This document shows positions 33,156-45,616 of a DNA stretch of 64,000 nucleotides, piece by piece. The stretch spans positions 5,363,973 to 5,427,972 of the forward strand of contig WBVU01000003.1 in assembly GCA_009192285.1 (NCBI GenBank), written 5' to 3'. The notes beneath the pieces were generated by a model. The model searched no databases. It saw only the letters and a program-made list of their open reading frames with translations, and was not told the origin of the DNA. The DNA comes from Morchella semilibera. Its lineage: Eukaryota > Ascomycota > Pezizomycetes > Pezizales > Morchellaceae. Position 1 is the first letter of the stretch; every line of letters begins with the position of its first letter. The position numbers were made by a program, and so were the translations under genes.

Positions 33156-34746
33156 CTTTCTTTTCCTTTTCCCGGCTGTCAACAGTCGGTTGGGAACGTT
33201 TGAGGCCGCTTTGGATATGGGGAATGCTTGGGGCTCGTTACTCGGTAACCTTTAAGTAAAATAATGGGGAAAGCTGGAGATCGAGAGATTATGAAATAGA
33301 TGTGCGAATTTTGCTCGCCTTAAGTGGTTTGTCTGCGGACGTTCTGGGGTCGGGTAGTACCAGCTGGCTCCCAAGATATAGATCTAGAGCTATATAGTAA
33401 ATTTGACATTTCAAGATCTATAATGATCCACTGACGCACATTATGATGTATACACGTGCGAATTCATTCGGTGCGCACAACTTCCATGCAGTGTAGTGTA
33501 GTGAAGCTCTTTCGCAGACGACGTATTCCAATATTGTGTGTCGTTGATAATAACTATAGTACACCGCCGTTGTTTGAGGAATTATGGCTATTACAGTATG
33601 TAGGTACGTACAATCTCAGGTTTGTGGCCTAGCTACATGTAGGCGTAGAATTCATTCAATTTAATTAGCTAGATCAAGTGGATAACCACATAGAGTTGCA
33701 GTCTTCTTTCTTAGCTAGGAGTAATTCGTGCTCTAGAAGACGCTCATCATTTCATCAAACAACTAAACTTATGGATGGCATGTATCGGTGTGGACTCTTG
33801 CAATGAGGCTCCTATGAGTTGGTGGTCGGTCATCCTAGCCTGTCGCGTCCAATCTTGTATTGACAGTCCCAAAAGAGCCAAAAGAGGGAGAGATCCCAGT
33901 GTTACTTCGAGCTCCCCCAAGGTATGCACCATCATCGCGCGCGCACAGGGCGGTGCTCAAAAATTCGTTTTGGACTGATGAGATGCAGAGTACTTGAGTC
34001 CTCACGCTTCTACCAATCAATGATCATTGGCCCAGCGCCCCGAGTATGCACTTTTATGCATATGCCCGATTCCCGCAAAATCCTCAGAAAATATTGAAAA
34101 AATTATGGTACCTGAAGAAGGCTATAAACAATCAACCTACAGTATTTTTTGGTGCCAACAACGTGTTCAGCTTTTTCTTTCTTTTCTCTTGAGTGCTGTG
34201 CGCATCAAGAACACCAAGGAGAACAACACACACAGGATCGAAGGTTCACATCACATATGTTCGCATGTTTCGAAATTAATGTACATAACAGTCGGCGCAC
34301 GAAAATGGAAACACAGTCGAAGATCCTGCAGGAACTAACTCTACTGAAACCGTGATATGATTGCGGAAAGATCAAATATACATAAGCAGGCCGTGTATCT
34401 AAGTACATGTACTTGAGCCTCAGCCTCGTTTTGCGCGCAGCGTTTACGTGCATGGACGCAGAATCAACCAGCTCTGGTCATTTGTTTCGTATGAGTTCTC
34501 ATGTTCATTTCACCTCCTATGTCAATTTTCGGAATAACTTAGGAGACGAGTTACATTGTAATTCCAATGCGATATTACATATTTAAGGTTCGTTGTAAAC
34601 CACGATATGGATAGCGGGGAGATCTACCGATCTGTTCAACAAGGCTCACTTAACCCCTCTGCTGCCCGCCGAAAAAATTCAATGAGGCTCATACCAGTGC
34701 ATCGCCAAACAATGAAGGTCCGGCGAACCAATGACATGAAACACCT

Positions 34747-34826
34747 TCTCCGCCAGCTCCCCCGCCAGCTTCTCCGGCTTCTCCGCCAGCTTCTCCGGCT
34801 TCTCCAGCTCCGCCGGCTTCTCCAGA
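34747..34826. repeat. CTCCGCCAGCTT-type minisatellite
   Basis: About 80 bases of imperfect repeats of CTTCTCCGGCTTCTCCGCCAG. It generates spurious Leu/Arg- or Gly/Ala-rich frames on both strands. Confidence 0.7.
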
Positions 34827-36164
34827 GATACTACCCAATCCTACAACACTACAGCTACAGGTCAAAGTCACCGTTGTGTGTGCCCAGGCTTGGGATTAGT
34901 AGAAATTGCAATGACTATGGGGTAATGTATCGGCTCATCAACAAGGCTGCAAGGCATGTCAGGTATTGCGATGCACATTTGATCCCCGCATGCGTCTTGT
35001 CTGTTTGGTAACTGTATGTCCCTTATCCACCCATTAATAATTGTGCACCCGAATTGCACTATGTCAAGCTGATGGTTTTCCAGGCCAGCCTCTGCATCCC
35101 ATAACTCATACCTGCATACATCAGATACATACACGTCAAGCTCGATACGAGATAGCCCCATCATACTTTGAGATACATATTCGTTGTTACGGAAACAACG
35201 TCCTTTCTCAGAAATATGTAAGTCCATAGATAGACCAGCCCAGGAAGTACCGGTTTGATGCTGATGCCTAATTCTCCCTACCTAATACCACCCGAGAGTG
35301 ATACATCCAGGGTCTTCAATTATGAAACTAATCATGCATTGATCATCTTCAGGTTCCAGTTGCAGTGATATACCTAGCACCCAAAAGAGTCAAAAGTTCC
35401 CTCTAGGGGTTTACTGGTCAGGTCACAAGTGCCGCAATTGCAATCGGCTCCCTGGATTGGGCGCGCCCCGTTGAGATGGTAACTAATGAGCCGCAAGGGC
35501 TCTTTTTACATGTATCTGTATTCGTGCAGCTTCCGGTCCATGAGCCAAGCCACTGCCGCACGCAGTAGTTGTAGTTGTGGTCTTGATCCAATAAGGCTTG
35601 AATCCATTTATTTACGCACGTGGCAGCCAATGGCTTTAAATTTATATATGGGACGTGCTCGACGGGGCGTTATCCGGCTTGTGCCCACAAACTATTGCTA
35701 GAAGCCTACCTCTATCTGATTAGTAGACCGGTTATGCTATAATTTGACAGGCTTAACATCATATATATGCATGATGAGGTTGCGCCGGTGCGAAGTTATA
35801 TTCCGTTCAGCGATCGCTCGGCTGTCTTTTTTTCTTTTCCCCTTGGTGTAGCCAGTGCCTCCAAGGTCAACCTTGTGCGGACTCCTTTTTTCAAATTCTT
35901 TTTTTTTCCTCTTTTATACATATGGATAGATGCGCCACTTAAAGTCAAGCAGTTATGAAACTGTTAGAAAATAGTGCTTCAAGAAGAGTATAGCCACGGC
36001 CACCTAGCGAACATGCATGATACGAGTGATCATGCATGCGTCCGAAAAATAAAAAATGGAAAACGGAAACATGGGAAAAGAAAAGAGAAAGAAGTTCTGA
36101 CGTGCCCGCCAAAATTGTGTTTAAGACTGGTGATAGGGGGTGATATGAAAAACTTGGCAGCAAA

Positions 36165-36470
36165 ATGAAAATGAGGCTGCGATGATGTACTAGAGTATGA
36201 CACAACATAGCTACATTTTCACAATGCTACCAGCGTCATGTCAATGGTCGTCCTTTCCATTGAGAAAAAAAAAGATGCGACAACATGCATAACATCAGGA
36301 GTAAGAGGATGTTGGAGACGTTGGCAGTGAAATGGGGCTTTCGGCGATCATGTCTGCAGAGTATGACACTGTTTCAAAATGCTAGCGTCAATGAACGGCC
36401 TTTCGATTTGAAAATGGAGTGCGATGACACGTACATCACGATCAGGCGCAGCAGGATATTGTGTAAACAT
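36165..36470. repeat. Degenerate tandem duplication, unit about 150 bp
   Basis: The two halves share ordered words: GAGTATGACAC, TTTCA(C)AATGCTA, GCGTCA, AATG(G)(A)CG, GCCTTTC / TCCTTTC, GATGCGAC / GATGACAC, ATCAGG and AGGATRTTG. Sequence divergence is high. Confidence 0.55.
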
Positions 36471-36969
36471 CCGTTCCATTGTAGTGATAGCACGTAGCTA
36501 GCTAGGCATTTCAGGTTTAGGAGCAGGTCCAGGCATTTACTTAGGCTTGATTTCATGTTAGGAGCAGATCAGCGCTGGTTAGGATTTCCGTGTTTAGGAA
36601 TAAATCTAGACCACTTCATTCTCGAAGAAACTCAGTTTTCTCAGATAATAGAGCCTTTACAAAAAACTGACGTGATTTCCCACCAAACTCGTTGGTAATA
36701 ATACTACTCCCAGACCAGTAAAAAACCACTGGTTTGCACAAGGAGTTCATTAGAGAGTGTTTGACTATCAATTCGAATTTCAGTGTAGCTTGTGAGATAT
36801 ACTAGGAGGGTCACAAATACCCAGTTTTGGTACCACCTCAGCTAGCATCGTGGGAGGGTAATTTTCAGTCCCAACAGTATATTCCACAGACAGCGTATGA
36901 TAAACTGTTTTTTCCATAGCGAACTTTGTGTTACCGTTAACCAAGTTGATGTTGGTCACTGAGGGGAAC

Positions 36970-37145
36970 TGTCAATTTTGCCTCGGGCTACTGTCAAGTG
37001 AAGTGTCAATATATCTATATTGTTGGAACCGACGGTTGGCAAATACTACATGTAGCTCTCTACTGTCAATTTTGCCTCAAGCTGTCTAAGATGATGTCGA
37101 TAATCGGAATTACTGACGGTTGGCAAATACATATACTCTCTATCA
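36970..37145. repeat. Imperfect tandem repeat, unit about 94 bp
   Basis: TGTCAATTTTGCCTC begins each copy (about 36970 and 37064). Each later contains GACGGTTGGCAAATAC followed by CTCTCTA. Confidence 0.7.
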
Positions 37146-37940
37146 GTACGTACATGTAGTAATTTCTTTTGGTTGGTGTGAACGAACCAATGGTGTGAAC
37201 CAACCAATACTATTCACGCCAAAATAGGAACGGGTATGGGCTGACTGCATGTGTATTATTACATGTAGTTACTAGTGTACTTGTAGCATTACTTGATGTC
37301 TAGATGTGGTTAGTATTATATGTTGGGGTTAGGGTTCGCTACATAGTAACCTCACCCTGGTCAACACTAATAATTATAACGATAGTAATAAAAATGAGGG
37401 GTAGCGAGAATCAAGAATCCAGACCTGCCAAAGCCAAGAGCGGGTACCTGGATATAATCGATTAGGAAGTTAGCGAGAGATCTATATGTCCGAGCCAAAA
37501 CACCTGAAGTAGGTACGGTGTACCCACACACAAAACCCTTGCAGCATATATAATATGTACTGGTTATTATATATTAGCCAGTATTTGAGTAACTACCGTC
37601 AAACCACACAGGCTGAATCATAGACCTATCCCCCCCTTTAATTTTCCCCAACGTCTTCTCGGCGGAACGGAGAATTTCAACGGCTCTCTACCCCCCCGGG
37701 GGGGAAGGGTCTGGAGTCCGGGGTAATTTAACCTTAATTGGATTTCTAACGGAACATCACACTCGGAGCTCCGAAACGGCGCCCACCCCCTCGTACGCTT
37801 GCGGATCAACGTACCGGAAACCCATTTGCTCTCCTGAGCTGGCGTTGAACGTTTTAGATTGCCTGAGAATATCTATAATGGGAGGCAATTAGGGGAACTA
37901 GGGGGGGTGGGGGGGTGGGGCCGACTGATCCGTGCTTTGT

Positions 37941-37948
37941 TATATAAG
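37941..37948 (+). promoter_or_regulatory. TATA box of the esterase gene
   Basis: TATATAAG, 71 bases upstream of the esterase ATG and followed by a CT-rich stretch, a typical fungal core promoter layout. Confidence 0.55.
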
Positions 37949-38018
37949 TAGTAGTATAAACCCTCCCCTCGATCAAGTGAGTCTTCAAGACAATCAGGCA
38001 ATCCCTTCTCAAAAAAAA

Positions 38019-39354
38019 ATGTTCTTCTCGGTCCCCGCTTTCGTCCTGGCAGCGGCCAGCATAGTCTCCACAGCTGCCGCGGCGTCACTGCAGCAGGTTA
38101 CAAACTTTGGAACTAATCCCAGCGGTGCGGAGATGTATATTTATGTATGTCGAATTCAACCCCCCCCCCCCAATCAAGCATGATAGTTAGATATGGCATT
38201 CTCATTAAATTTACGGTGGATTAGGTCCCAGACACCGTTAAGCCAAACCCCGCCATTCTAGTTGGTATCCATTGGTGCACTGGAACTGCGCAGGCCTTCT
38301 ACGATGGAACAGGCTATAAAACCTTCGCAGACACTTACGGGTTCATCGTCATGTATGCCTGAGCCCATATCTACAGCTCGAGAGTTTCAAACACTGACAT
38401 CACTCGCAGCTATCCTTCCGCCATAACCACCGATAAATGCTGGGACGTGGCCTCCACAGCCACCCTCACCCACAACGGCGGCGGAGACTCCCTCGCCATC
38501 AGGAACATGGTCGCATACACCATCAGCACCTACAGCGCCGACGCATCCCGCGTCTACGTCACGGGCCACAGCTCTGGCGGAATGATGACAAACGTCATGC
38601 TCGGCGCCTACCCCGACGTCTTCAAAGCCGGCGCTGCATTCGCCGGAGTGCCCTTCGGGTGCTTTGCCAGCGACACATCATCGTGGAGCACCGCGTGCGC
38701 GACGGGACAGATCACAAAGACCCCTGAGGAGTGGGGCACGCTGGTCAGGAATGCTTACCCTGGATACACTGGGGCGAGGCCGACAATGCAGCTGTGGCAC
38801 GGCACGGAGGACGATGTGTTGTATTTCCACAACTTTGAGGAGGAGATCAAGCAGTGGACCAATGTTCTGGGCGTTAGTCAGACCCCTACGAGCACCGAGG
38901 ACAACTATATGGGCAACTCTGGATGGGTCAGGACAAAGTATGGTACTCAGGTCGAGGCGATTAAGGAGCAAGGCCAGCCGCATAATTTGGTCATCCAAGC
39001 AGAACAAGGTTTGTAGACCCCATTCTGACGACGTTGGGAGTTGTAATTGAGGTGGAACTTGTACTGACGGGGCCGGCTTGACTGTAGTTGTTGCATGGTT
39101 TGGTCTTAGTGGTACAACGACTACAACTCCTACCACAACCACTACGACCAGCGCCACACCAGCGGCATCAACAACAGCTTCTTCGACTGGAGTCGCAAAG
39201 GTAAGAGAGGAGACTTCCATCATTGGATCTATCCACAAAGTACTGACATTATGAGTAGTGGGGACAATGTGGTGGTATTGGATACACCGGGTCAACAACT
39301 TGCATCAGTAGCACCTGTACTGTCGTTAACGCATACTACAGCCAGTGCCTGTAA
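38019..39354 (+). CDS. CE1 acetyl xylan / feruloyl esterase with C-terminal CBM1
   Basis: Secreted plant cell-wall esterase that removes acetyl (or feruloyl) groups from xylan. Proposed exons are 38019-38144, 38225-38352, 38410-39008, 39088-39200 and 39259-39354, giving 353 residues, all in phase. Signal peptide [20 protein letters not shown]. The CE1 core shows [37 protein letters not shown], the nucleophile elbow [16 protein letters not shown] and [20 protein letters not shown]. The catalytic His probably lies in GQPHN. A Thr/Ser linker leads to a CBM1 cellulose-binding module, starting [15 protein letters not shown] and ending YYSQCL. Splicing is supported by restoration of FIVIYPS and of the CBM1. 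CE1 enzymes of this type include both acetyl xylan and feruloyl esterases; the core motifs favour acetyl xylan esterase. Confidence 0.9.
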
Positions 39355-40411
39355 AAGATAGTATATCCGTGACTTTTTAAAAGTAAAACAAATGTTCAGT
39401 AGGAATTAATATACTCAACTTCTCCTATAAAGTGATTACAGACCAAATCCCTGATCTGTAGACATGCATGGTTATTAATGACACATTTAATATTTCCGAA
39501 ACCATACGCCCCCTGTCCACTACTATCTAAGCCCTTTGGGGGTTCAAGTACCCTTATATATACCTGTATAGATGATACATGCGGTAAGCACTTGACAGCA
39601 ATAAAAAATTCACCACCCACGCCAAGACCACAACCAACCGAGTGATCCTCCATGACCAGCCAGCCAACTCTCCGCCACCACAGCCGCCGACGTCGACGTC
39701 CGGATCCCTTAATTCCATCACCCACATCCCCACTATATAGCTAACCAGCCCTACAGACCTCAAAGTGCAGTAAAACATGGTCAATGCGCCCCCTGCGCGG
39801 CACGGCTCCTAGAGCACATATCTCCTCGATCACCCTCTGCATCATGTAATGTACCAGGCACGGACAGAGATATACATACATATATTCCAATGGGGCATAT
39901 GGCAGACTGTCGATGGGTATGTAGTACCCCAGATATGCCCTGCGTCCACAAGTTCTTGCGCGTGAAATTGAGTTCTCATTAGTTGATAGGATACCCGTTA
40001 ATATTATCGTCGATCTACGGACCTCAATCACGCAGTGCTGGGGTACTCACATGAGTGCGGGCACCTGTCACTATTGCATATATGTCGACATCATGATACG
40101 AGCGCATAAAATGACATCAGGGATCGCATAGGGACATCCAACGGAATCCTCCAATTAGCCGAGAGCATCCCCCACAAATTTCCAGATCCCTGTAGATCCA
40201 ATCATTACTCTAGTGCAGGTATGTATATCATATTTGTCTACGATATTCAATCACCCCACAGTTTTGTTTTTACTACAAGTCTAGTCCTCTACATATACGT
40301 CTACATATCTACCAGCAACCCCCCAAAACAGGCCATCAGAGCTCATCCCCACCGAGAATCAGCAATTGACCAATAGCAATCACCAGCCTACAAACCTCCC
40401 CAATCAAATCA
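39355..40411. other. Intergenic region, no gene seen
   Basis: Spacer between two plus-strand genes. A 96-codon minus-strand open frame (39741-40031) has no recognisable motif and was not called. Confidence 0.55.
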
Positions 40412-41723
40412 ATGGCCAACCTCTCCCAACCCCCAATTATCGACTCCCACATCCACCTCTTCACCAGCTCCCACCTCCCCCACCTGTCCTGGCAAAGCCC
40501 CACCAACCCCCTCCACTCCCCCCACTCCATCGCCGAATACCTCCACTCCATCCCCGCGTCCCAGCGCTCAGCCTTCAAAGGCTTCGTCTTCATCGAGACA
40601 GACCGCACATACACCACCCCGTCGCCCCAAGCCATCTCCAGCAACGACACCGCGGCCCTCTCAAAATCCTGGGAATGGACGCTCGAAGAATTCAACTTCG
40701 TCTACGACCTCTCGCAGCAGCACGAGCTCGTACTCGGCATCCTCCCCTGGGCGCCCATGAACCTGGGCGTGCAGGCGCTCGAGCGCTTCTGGGGCCTCCT
40801 GCAGCTCGAGGGCGAGAGCAATAAGCGCCGCAGGGAGATGCTGAAGGGGTTCCGATACCTTGTGCAGGACAAGCCGCGGGGCACCATCCTGGCGGACGAG
40901 TTTGTGGCCGCGATGGAGTGGGTGTGGAGGCGGGGGCTGGTCGTGGAGATTGGTGTGGATGTGAGGAGTGGGGGGATTTGGCAGCTTGAGGAGGCGGTCG
41001 TGGCGATTGAGAGGATTGTCAAGAAGGATGTTCCGGAGACTGTGGGGTCTTTTGTCATCAGTATGTAACCCGCGCAATTTCCTTGTATACATACCTATAA
41101 ACAGGTTTCCTGGATCTCCGTTATCCCCCCAACCTATCATATCCTGGTTTTTCCAATTGGCACAGGCGATCAAACAAACCAACACAGTTGGCAGATCCCA
41201 CCAATAGGAAACCCACTCCCTCGATACCAAGACCTCTACTAACCACTCAACCCCCACAGATCATCTCTGCAAACCCCCCCTCGACACGCCTCCGGCCTCC
41301 ATCGCCACCTCCCCCACATTCATGCACTGGTTCTCCCTCCTGACCCGTCTCGCTTCCTCCCACCCTTCCATCACCATGAAGCTGTCGGGAATCTTCTCCG
41401 AGCTGCCGCACTTGCCCTCCTCCTACCCCACGGACAAGGAGTCCACCATCCTCGATCTTGTCGCCCCATGGGTCACTGAGACGTTCAGGATCTTTGGCAC
41501 GCACAGGGTCCTCTGGGGCAGCGACTGGCCCGTGTGTAAGCTCGGCTTTGCGGAGATATATAGGGATGTGGATGCCGGGGGTGATTCGGGGGCGTGGGAG
41601 ACGTGGAGGAGCTTGGCGGGAGTGTTGATGGAAAGGGCGGGGGTGGTGGGGGAGCGCGCGGAGGGGGTGTGGAGTGGGAATGCGGTGAGGGTTTATGGGT
41701 TGAGGATTTGTGGAGAGGAGTAG
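40412..41723 (+). CDS. Amidohydrolase-2 family metal-dependent hydrolase
   Basis: Two exons (40412-41060 and 41260-41723) give 370 residues. It has the TIM-barrel amidohydrolase-2 pattern: an N-terminal metal-binding motif IIDSHIHLF (residues 9-17), RYLVQDKP in the middle, FVINHLCKPPL formed exactly across the splice, and the C-terminal LWGSDWPVCKLGF, whose Asp is a typical metal ligand. In fungi this family includes sugar lactonases, such as L-rhamnono-lactonase-like enzymes, and decarboxylases of aromatic acids. The general length and WGSDWP motif fit the lactonase-like branch, but the substrate is not determined. No signal peptide, so probably cytosolic. The 199-base intron is long for this window. 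Confidence 0.82.
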
Positions 41724-42178
41724 GTTCGAGTCTGTAGTGAGGTACAAGTAGACACTAATTGATTCAGTTTACTTATAGAAAGACCGTGAAATCCAATAAA
41801 ACTCTAGAGTTCTCAGTCAATGGTATCTGGTATTGTTTTATAGCACTTGTATGCAAACAGAGTGGATGCGCAATGCGCAATACATTTATTCCCGTTGCCT
41901 TTTATTCCCTAAGTTATGATCTATAGTCTGTCTACCTGGAAAATAATAGTGCCCTAGAAACAAGAAAGCTAGAAACAGAACGCATGATAATAAAGCTCAA
42001 AAGGTTATGAACCCAAAGAAACGCCGTCCCCACCTGTAAAGCTTAGCTATCTAATCAATCCAAGCTAATGCAAGAGGGAAATATCGGCACCAAATCTCCT
42101 CCACTAAAACCCCAATTCTCAAGTTGTTTATCAAACTATAAAGAAAAGACATTCAAGCCCAAGAGGTATCAATCCCTC
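41724..42178. other. Convergent spacer between hydrolase and Argonaute
   Basis: AT-rich 3' regions of two converging genes; nothing else seen. Confidence 0.5.
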
Positions 42179-45100
42179 TCAAATATAGAACATACTGTCC
42201 TTCAATCTAGGGTTAATTCCATTTCCCCACCTCTCATGCGCCCTTTCGAGAGCCCCCTCCTCTCCATCTCCAGACGCCGTGGATAATGCATCGCCCCCCT
42301 CATTCAACAACCTGTGGATATAGAACCTTCCACGTTCGCATACGAGGTCTGCATAATATGCTGGGGGGCAAACTGATACCGCCTTTGTAGCTCGTCCAAA
42401 TAGGTAGCATAGATTATGCGTCTAGTATTCTTTATTAGGATGACGAGTACTACGGTCAAAGAAGAAAAGAATATTCGCTTACCATTGCCTCCGCCCCGTC
42501 TGCTCCTAATCCAATCTCATCTAGCACCACAACATAATGTGCAGGCCTTGCAGTCCCTTTGAGACCTGTATGAGCTTGAAGATAGAAGTCCCAGTAGCGA
42601 GCTCCCGTGATACCACGGTCAACAACAGTCCCGTTCTTCGGGTTCCCATTCTTGTCAGCCTGATCTTCTTTGACAGGGTAGAATCTAGTATGGTGACGTT
42701 TTCCTACGACGAAGATTGCTAGCTTCGGTCTTTTACTGCACTTAAGCCTTGTATACACCTTCTCTATGGCACGCCGGATTGGTGGAAGCTCTTCTACCAG
42801 CACTGTCTGATACTGGCTTTCACCTACACCATCGCGATAGATGATTATCCTCACTGGGAGAGTCCCATTGTTATTGCGGGCCCAAAGGTCTAGCCTTTCG
42901 ATCATCATCTCTTCTAGACTGGTAACCATCTCTTTCTTTCCGTCCTGTAAGGCAATGCTTGCAGGCCACTGGGAATACACATTATTGATACTGGCCACCA
43001 CGCCGGCGATACTTGGAGCCCCCTTCACACTCCCAGGTGACGGATGTGTAACATCTAGAAAGTCATTGAGTTAGTCCAAAGCCACACCTATCCCAACTGC
43101 ATCATGCGGCTTCTTACCTATCCCAACAACCATTGCCCCACTCCTGAGGTGCGAGCCAAGAAAATTTGGAGATATTGTATGGTTTATACCCCCACACTTG
43201 AGATTAAACTTCATTGCCACATTGGCACAATAGGTTTCGGGACTCCTGTTCCTTGGGTTTGAAAATTTTGTAACAACCACACAGGATGTGTGAATCCCCA
43301 ACAATATATCGCCGAGATATTTTACGGTTGCATAAACGGTCTTGTTGTAGCCGGGGAGCAAAACGAGGAGGATCTTTGGCCTATAGTCGCCTTGTTCGTT
43401 GGACCATGCCTCCATGCCAGATGTGATTTCTCTTACAACATCTGCCTCCTGCGTACTTCGAAGTTGGATGTCGGGCTTTGGAGTCAGAAATCTTCCAACA
43501 GTGATACCATACTCTTTTAGTGTGCGGGTAAATGTCGTGATAGAAGTAGCGACCTCCTCGTCAGTGACAACGCCACGGGAAGAGTCCCTTATACGTAGGG
43601 TTGACCATGTACCCAGGTTAGCTCCTTTGATAAATACCTTTTGGCTCATATTCCAAGACCCTCCATGGATAGTAAGAGACACCGGCCCTTTGCCCTTGCT
43701 AGATGAGTCTTTGCCGGGCATATACTCAACATTTGGTGCGTTCAATATTCTCCCCGGAACTGTCAACATTGTTGGTTCTACCGAGAATCCAAACTTTTCC
43801 TGTTATTTGATTCAAATGTCAGTCGCTATCAACAATAGACATCTAAATCAATGGATAATAAAATAACCTACCAGCCATTCGGCTTGCGGACCAGAGATGC
43901 CAATAACATTACAACCATCACCGGTGATAAGTTTAGCATTGACTGCAGGCGATTGACAGGCAAAAGTAATCATCTTAGCCGTCTGTCTATCACTGAGCTT
44001 CCCCTTATAAGGCTGTCCTCTTATGACCATGCACAACTCGGGGGGCGTGTGGATCGGGTGGTTTGGACTCCCCAGATCCACAGTTGGCAGATGTCGGTTG
44101 CTGGAATTAAGGGAGGAATTATATTCTATCATAGGTGAGCTATCAACGTCTTGGTGTATAAATCTATTACTCCTCACCTTTTCTAAACCAGTCCTCCACA
44201 CTGTAAGTCCTCCCGTCTTCGGCTCGGAAGGTTAAGCTTGCCGGAGTTCGTCCAGGATCCGACGGGCTACCGGTGCTACAGATTGTCCTAACCCGGACGC
44301 CCCCTGAGTGATTTGTTTGAACTCTGAGTCCTTTAAGGAACGACCGTAGTTGAAGCAACTTAGTAGTAGGCCATCCGCGACCACCCGGAGGGCTAATGCT
44401 CTCGAGGAATTCAACCATAAGAGTGTGCAGCGGAAGAGGCTGGTAAAATGCACTCGTGCAGACATTTAAATTCAAAAGCATTCTTGCGTTGGAAATCCGA
44501 ATTGACGAATAATATCCTGTCATTGCTATAAGACCTTCACCCAGAAAAGACTGACTATCGACAATCTTGAAGTGCTTATTTTGACCATGTGAGACAACTT
44601 CAGGATCGTGAGTGACCCTTTTTGCCATAACTATATTTAACGCTTGAAGGATTTCATCTTTAGAATCCAACAAACCGGGGCACGTAGGACCCGTATCGTT
44701 CAAATATGTTAGCAACTGATCAACATAAACTGCCCGTCCTGGACTAATTTTCATTTTGTATACTTTCGAACCCTCGTGCGGGCCGGCTTGGTCTGCATCG
44801 TAGTAAACAATCTCTATCCCGCTCGGATTGTCGATTTCGGCCAATGGTAGCTCAACAGCAGAGACGATGATTGATGAGCCATCAGACGCAACGAGGTCTG
44901 CAAAAGGCAGGAAAAATGGAGTTTCCCAGGCGAGCTCGAAAATGCGAGCCAATTTTCGTTTAGCAGTTTCCCCTGGATCTATCTCGACGTTGTATCTATA
45001 CAGGGGAGTCTTTGATTTTGAGGTAAGCTTAAAATCAAAGTAATTCGTGCGTAGAATTATTTTTGATCCCAAAGTAGCGTAGCCTGATCGAACCTGTAGA

Positions 45101-45568
45101 GCAGTAGGATCTTCGATTTCATGTCGCAAAGAAAGCGTTGCAAGGCTGATATCATTCGCTTGAGCCTTGATAATTTTGTTCTCGACCTCTGTGACTACGG
45201 CAGAGGGCTCGGGTATAGCACCTGGGGGTCTACATAAACCTGTCAGTACACAGAATAATGGGTACATGAGATCTTGGCTCAATTTTAGAACTGGCTGGGA
45301 AAATATACTTAAAAATAACATCTACAGGGATAGTATCAACTGGATCACTAGCCCTACCCCTGCCCTGCCCACGACCTCCTCCACCTCCACCCCCACCACC
45401 ACCACCACCACCACCACCACTACCACCGCCACCACCACCACCTCTTCCTCTTCCAAACCCACTAAATGAGCCACCTTGTCCCATATTGCTATCATATTGA
45501 CCTCTTCCTCCTCCATCTCCACGACCACGACCACGGCCACGACCACGACCACGACCACGATTATCCAT
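42179..45568 (-). CDS. Argonaute (QDE-2-type RNA silencing slicer)
   Basis: Small-RNA-guided silencing protein. Six exons (minus strand 45568-45309, 45229-44178, 44125-43872, 43799-43118, 43054-42483, 42421-42179) give 1,020 residues, every phase consistent. The N-terminal 80 residues are RGG repeats and a long glycine tract. The N, linker and PAZ regions occupy about 87-440, followed by the PAZ-MID linker (PPELCMVIRGQPYKG), MID and PIWI. Slicer residues: D750 in GIDVTHPSP, D824 in YRDGVGESQ and D965 in YYADLVCERGR, with a glutamate in the EMVTSLEEMM stretch (791-800). This is a complete DEDD-type tetrad, so slicing activity is expected. The C-terminus ends DSMFYI, typical of the family. The last intron uses the acceptor before ACGCATAATC, which restores MTHNLCYLFGRATKAV. 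RGG tracts in other Argonautes are sites of arginine methylation and RNA binding. Confidence 0.93.
45367..45450 (-). repeat. Glycine-codon microsatellite in the Argonaute N-terminus
   Basis: On the plus strand (CCA)n/(CCN)n runs encode more than 25 nearly consecutive glycines. RGRGRG-coding CCACGA repeats lie further toward the start (45510-45565). A likely length-polymorphic site. Confidence 0.7.
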
Positions 45569-45616
45569 GATAGATATATTTATTGAAAGTGGGATTGAGC
45601 TATAAGTGATGATCAA

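Larger units (their letters stand above)
32880..37940. other. 5-kb gene-poor stretch
   Basis: No convincing gene; the open frames lack motifs and start or splice support. It contains a poly-T tract (33127-33166), a short CTCCGCCAGCTT minisatellite (about 34747-34826), two degenerate tandem duplications (36165-36470 and 36970-37145) and six TACATGTA palindromes (33636, 34404, 35508, 37049, 37151, 37259; starts approximate). Confidence 0.55.

Noticed and set aside
34607-35011. 134-codon plus-strand frame
   Set aside because: Its length comes from a CTCCGCCAGCTT minisatellite (Leu/Arg-rich); no domain.
34868-35227. 119-codon minus-strand frame with mixed composition
   Set aside because: Reads somewhat protein-like but has no recognised motif and no convincing splice partner; left uncalled.
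35418-35630. 70-codon minus-strand frame with several cysteines
   Set aside because: No signal peptide and no similarity to the cysteine-rich family.
38678-39298. 206-codon minus-strand frame
   Set aside because: Antisense shadow of the esterase, including its Thr-rich linker.
39741-40031. 96-codon minus-strand frame
   Set aside because: No motif; sits in the spacer between two plus-strand genes.
40661-41257. 198-codon minus-strand frame
   Set aside because: Antisense shadow of the amidohydrolase exon and intron.
45322-45558. Val/Gly-rich minus-strand frame
   Set aside because: Alternative frame of the Argonaute glycine tract.
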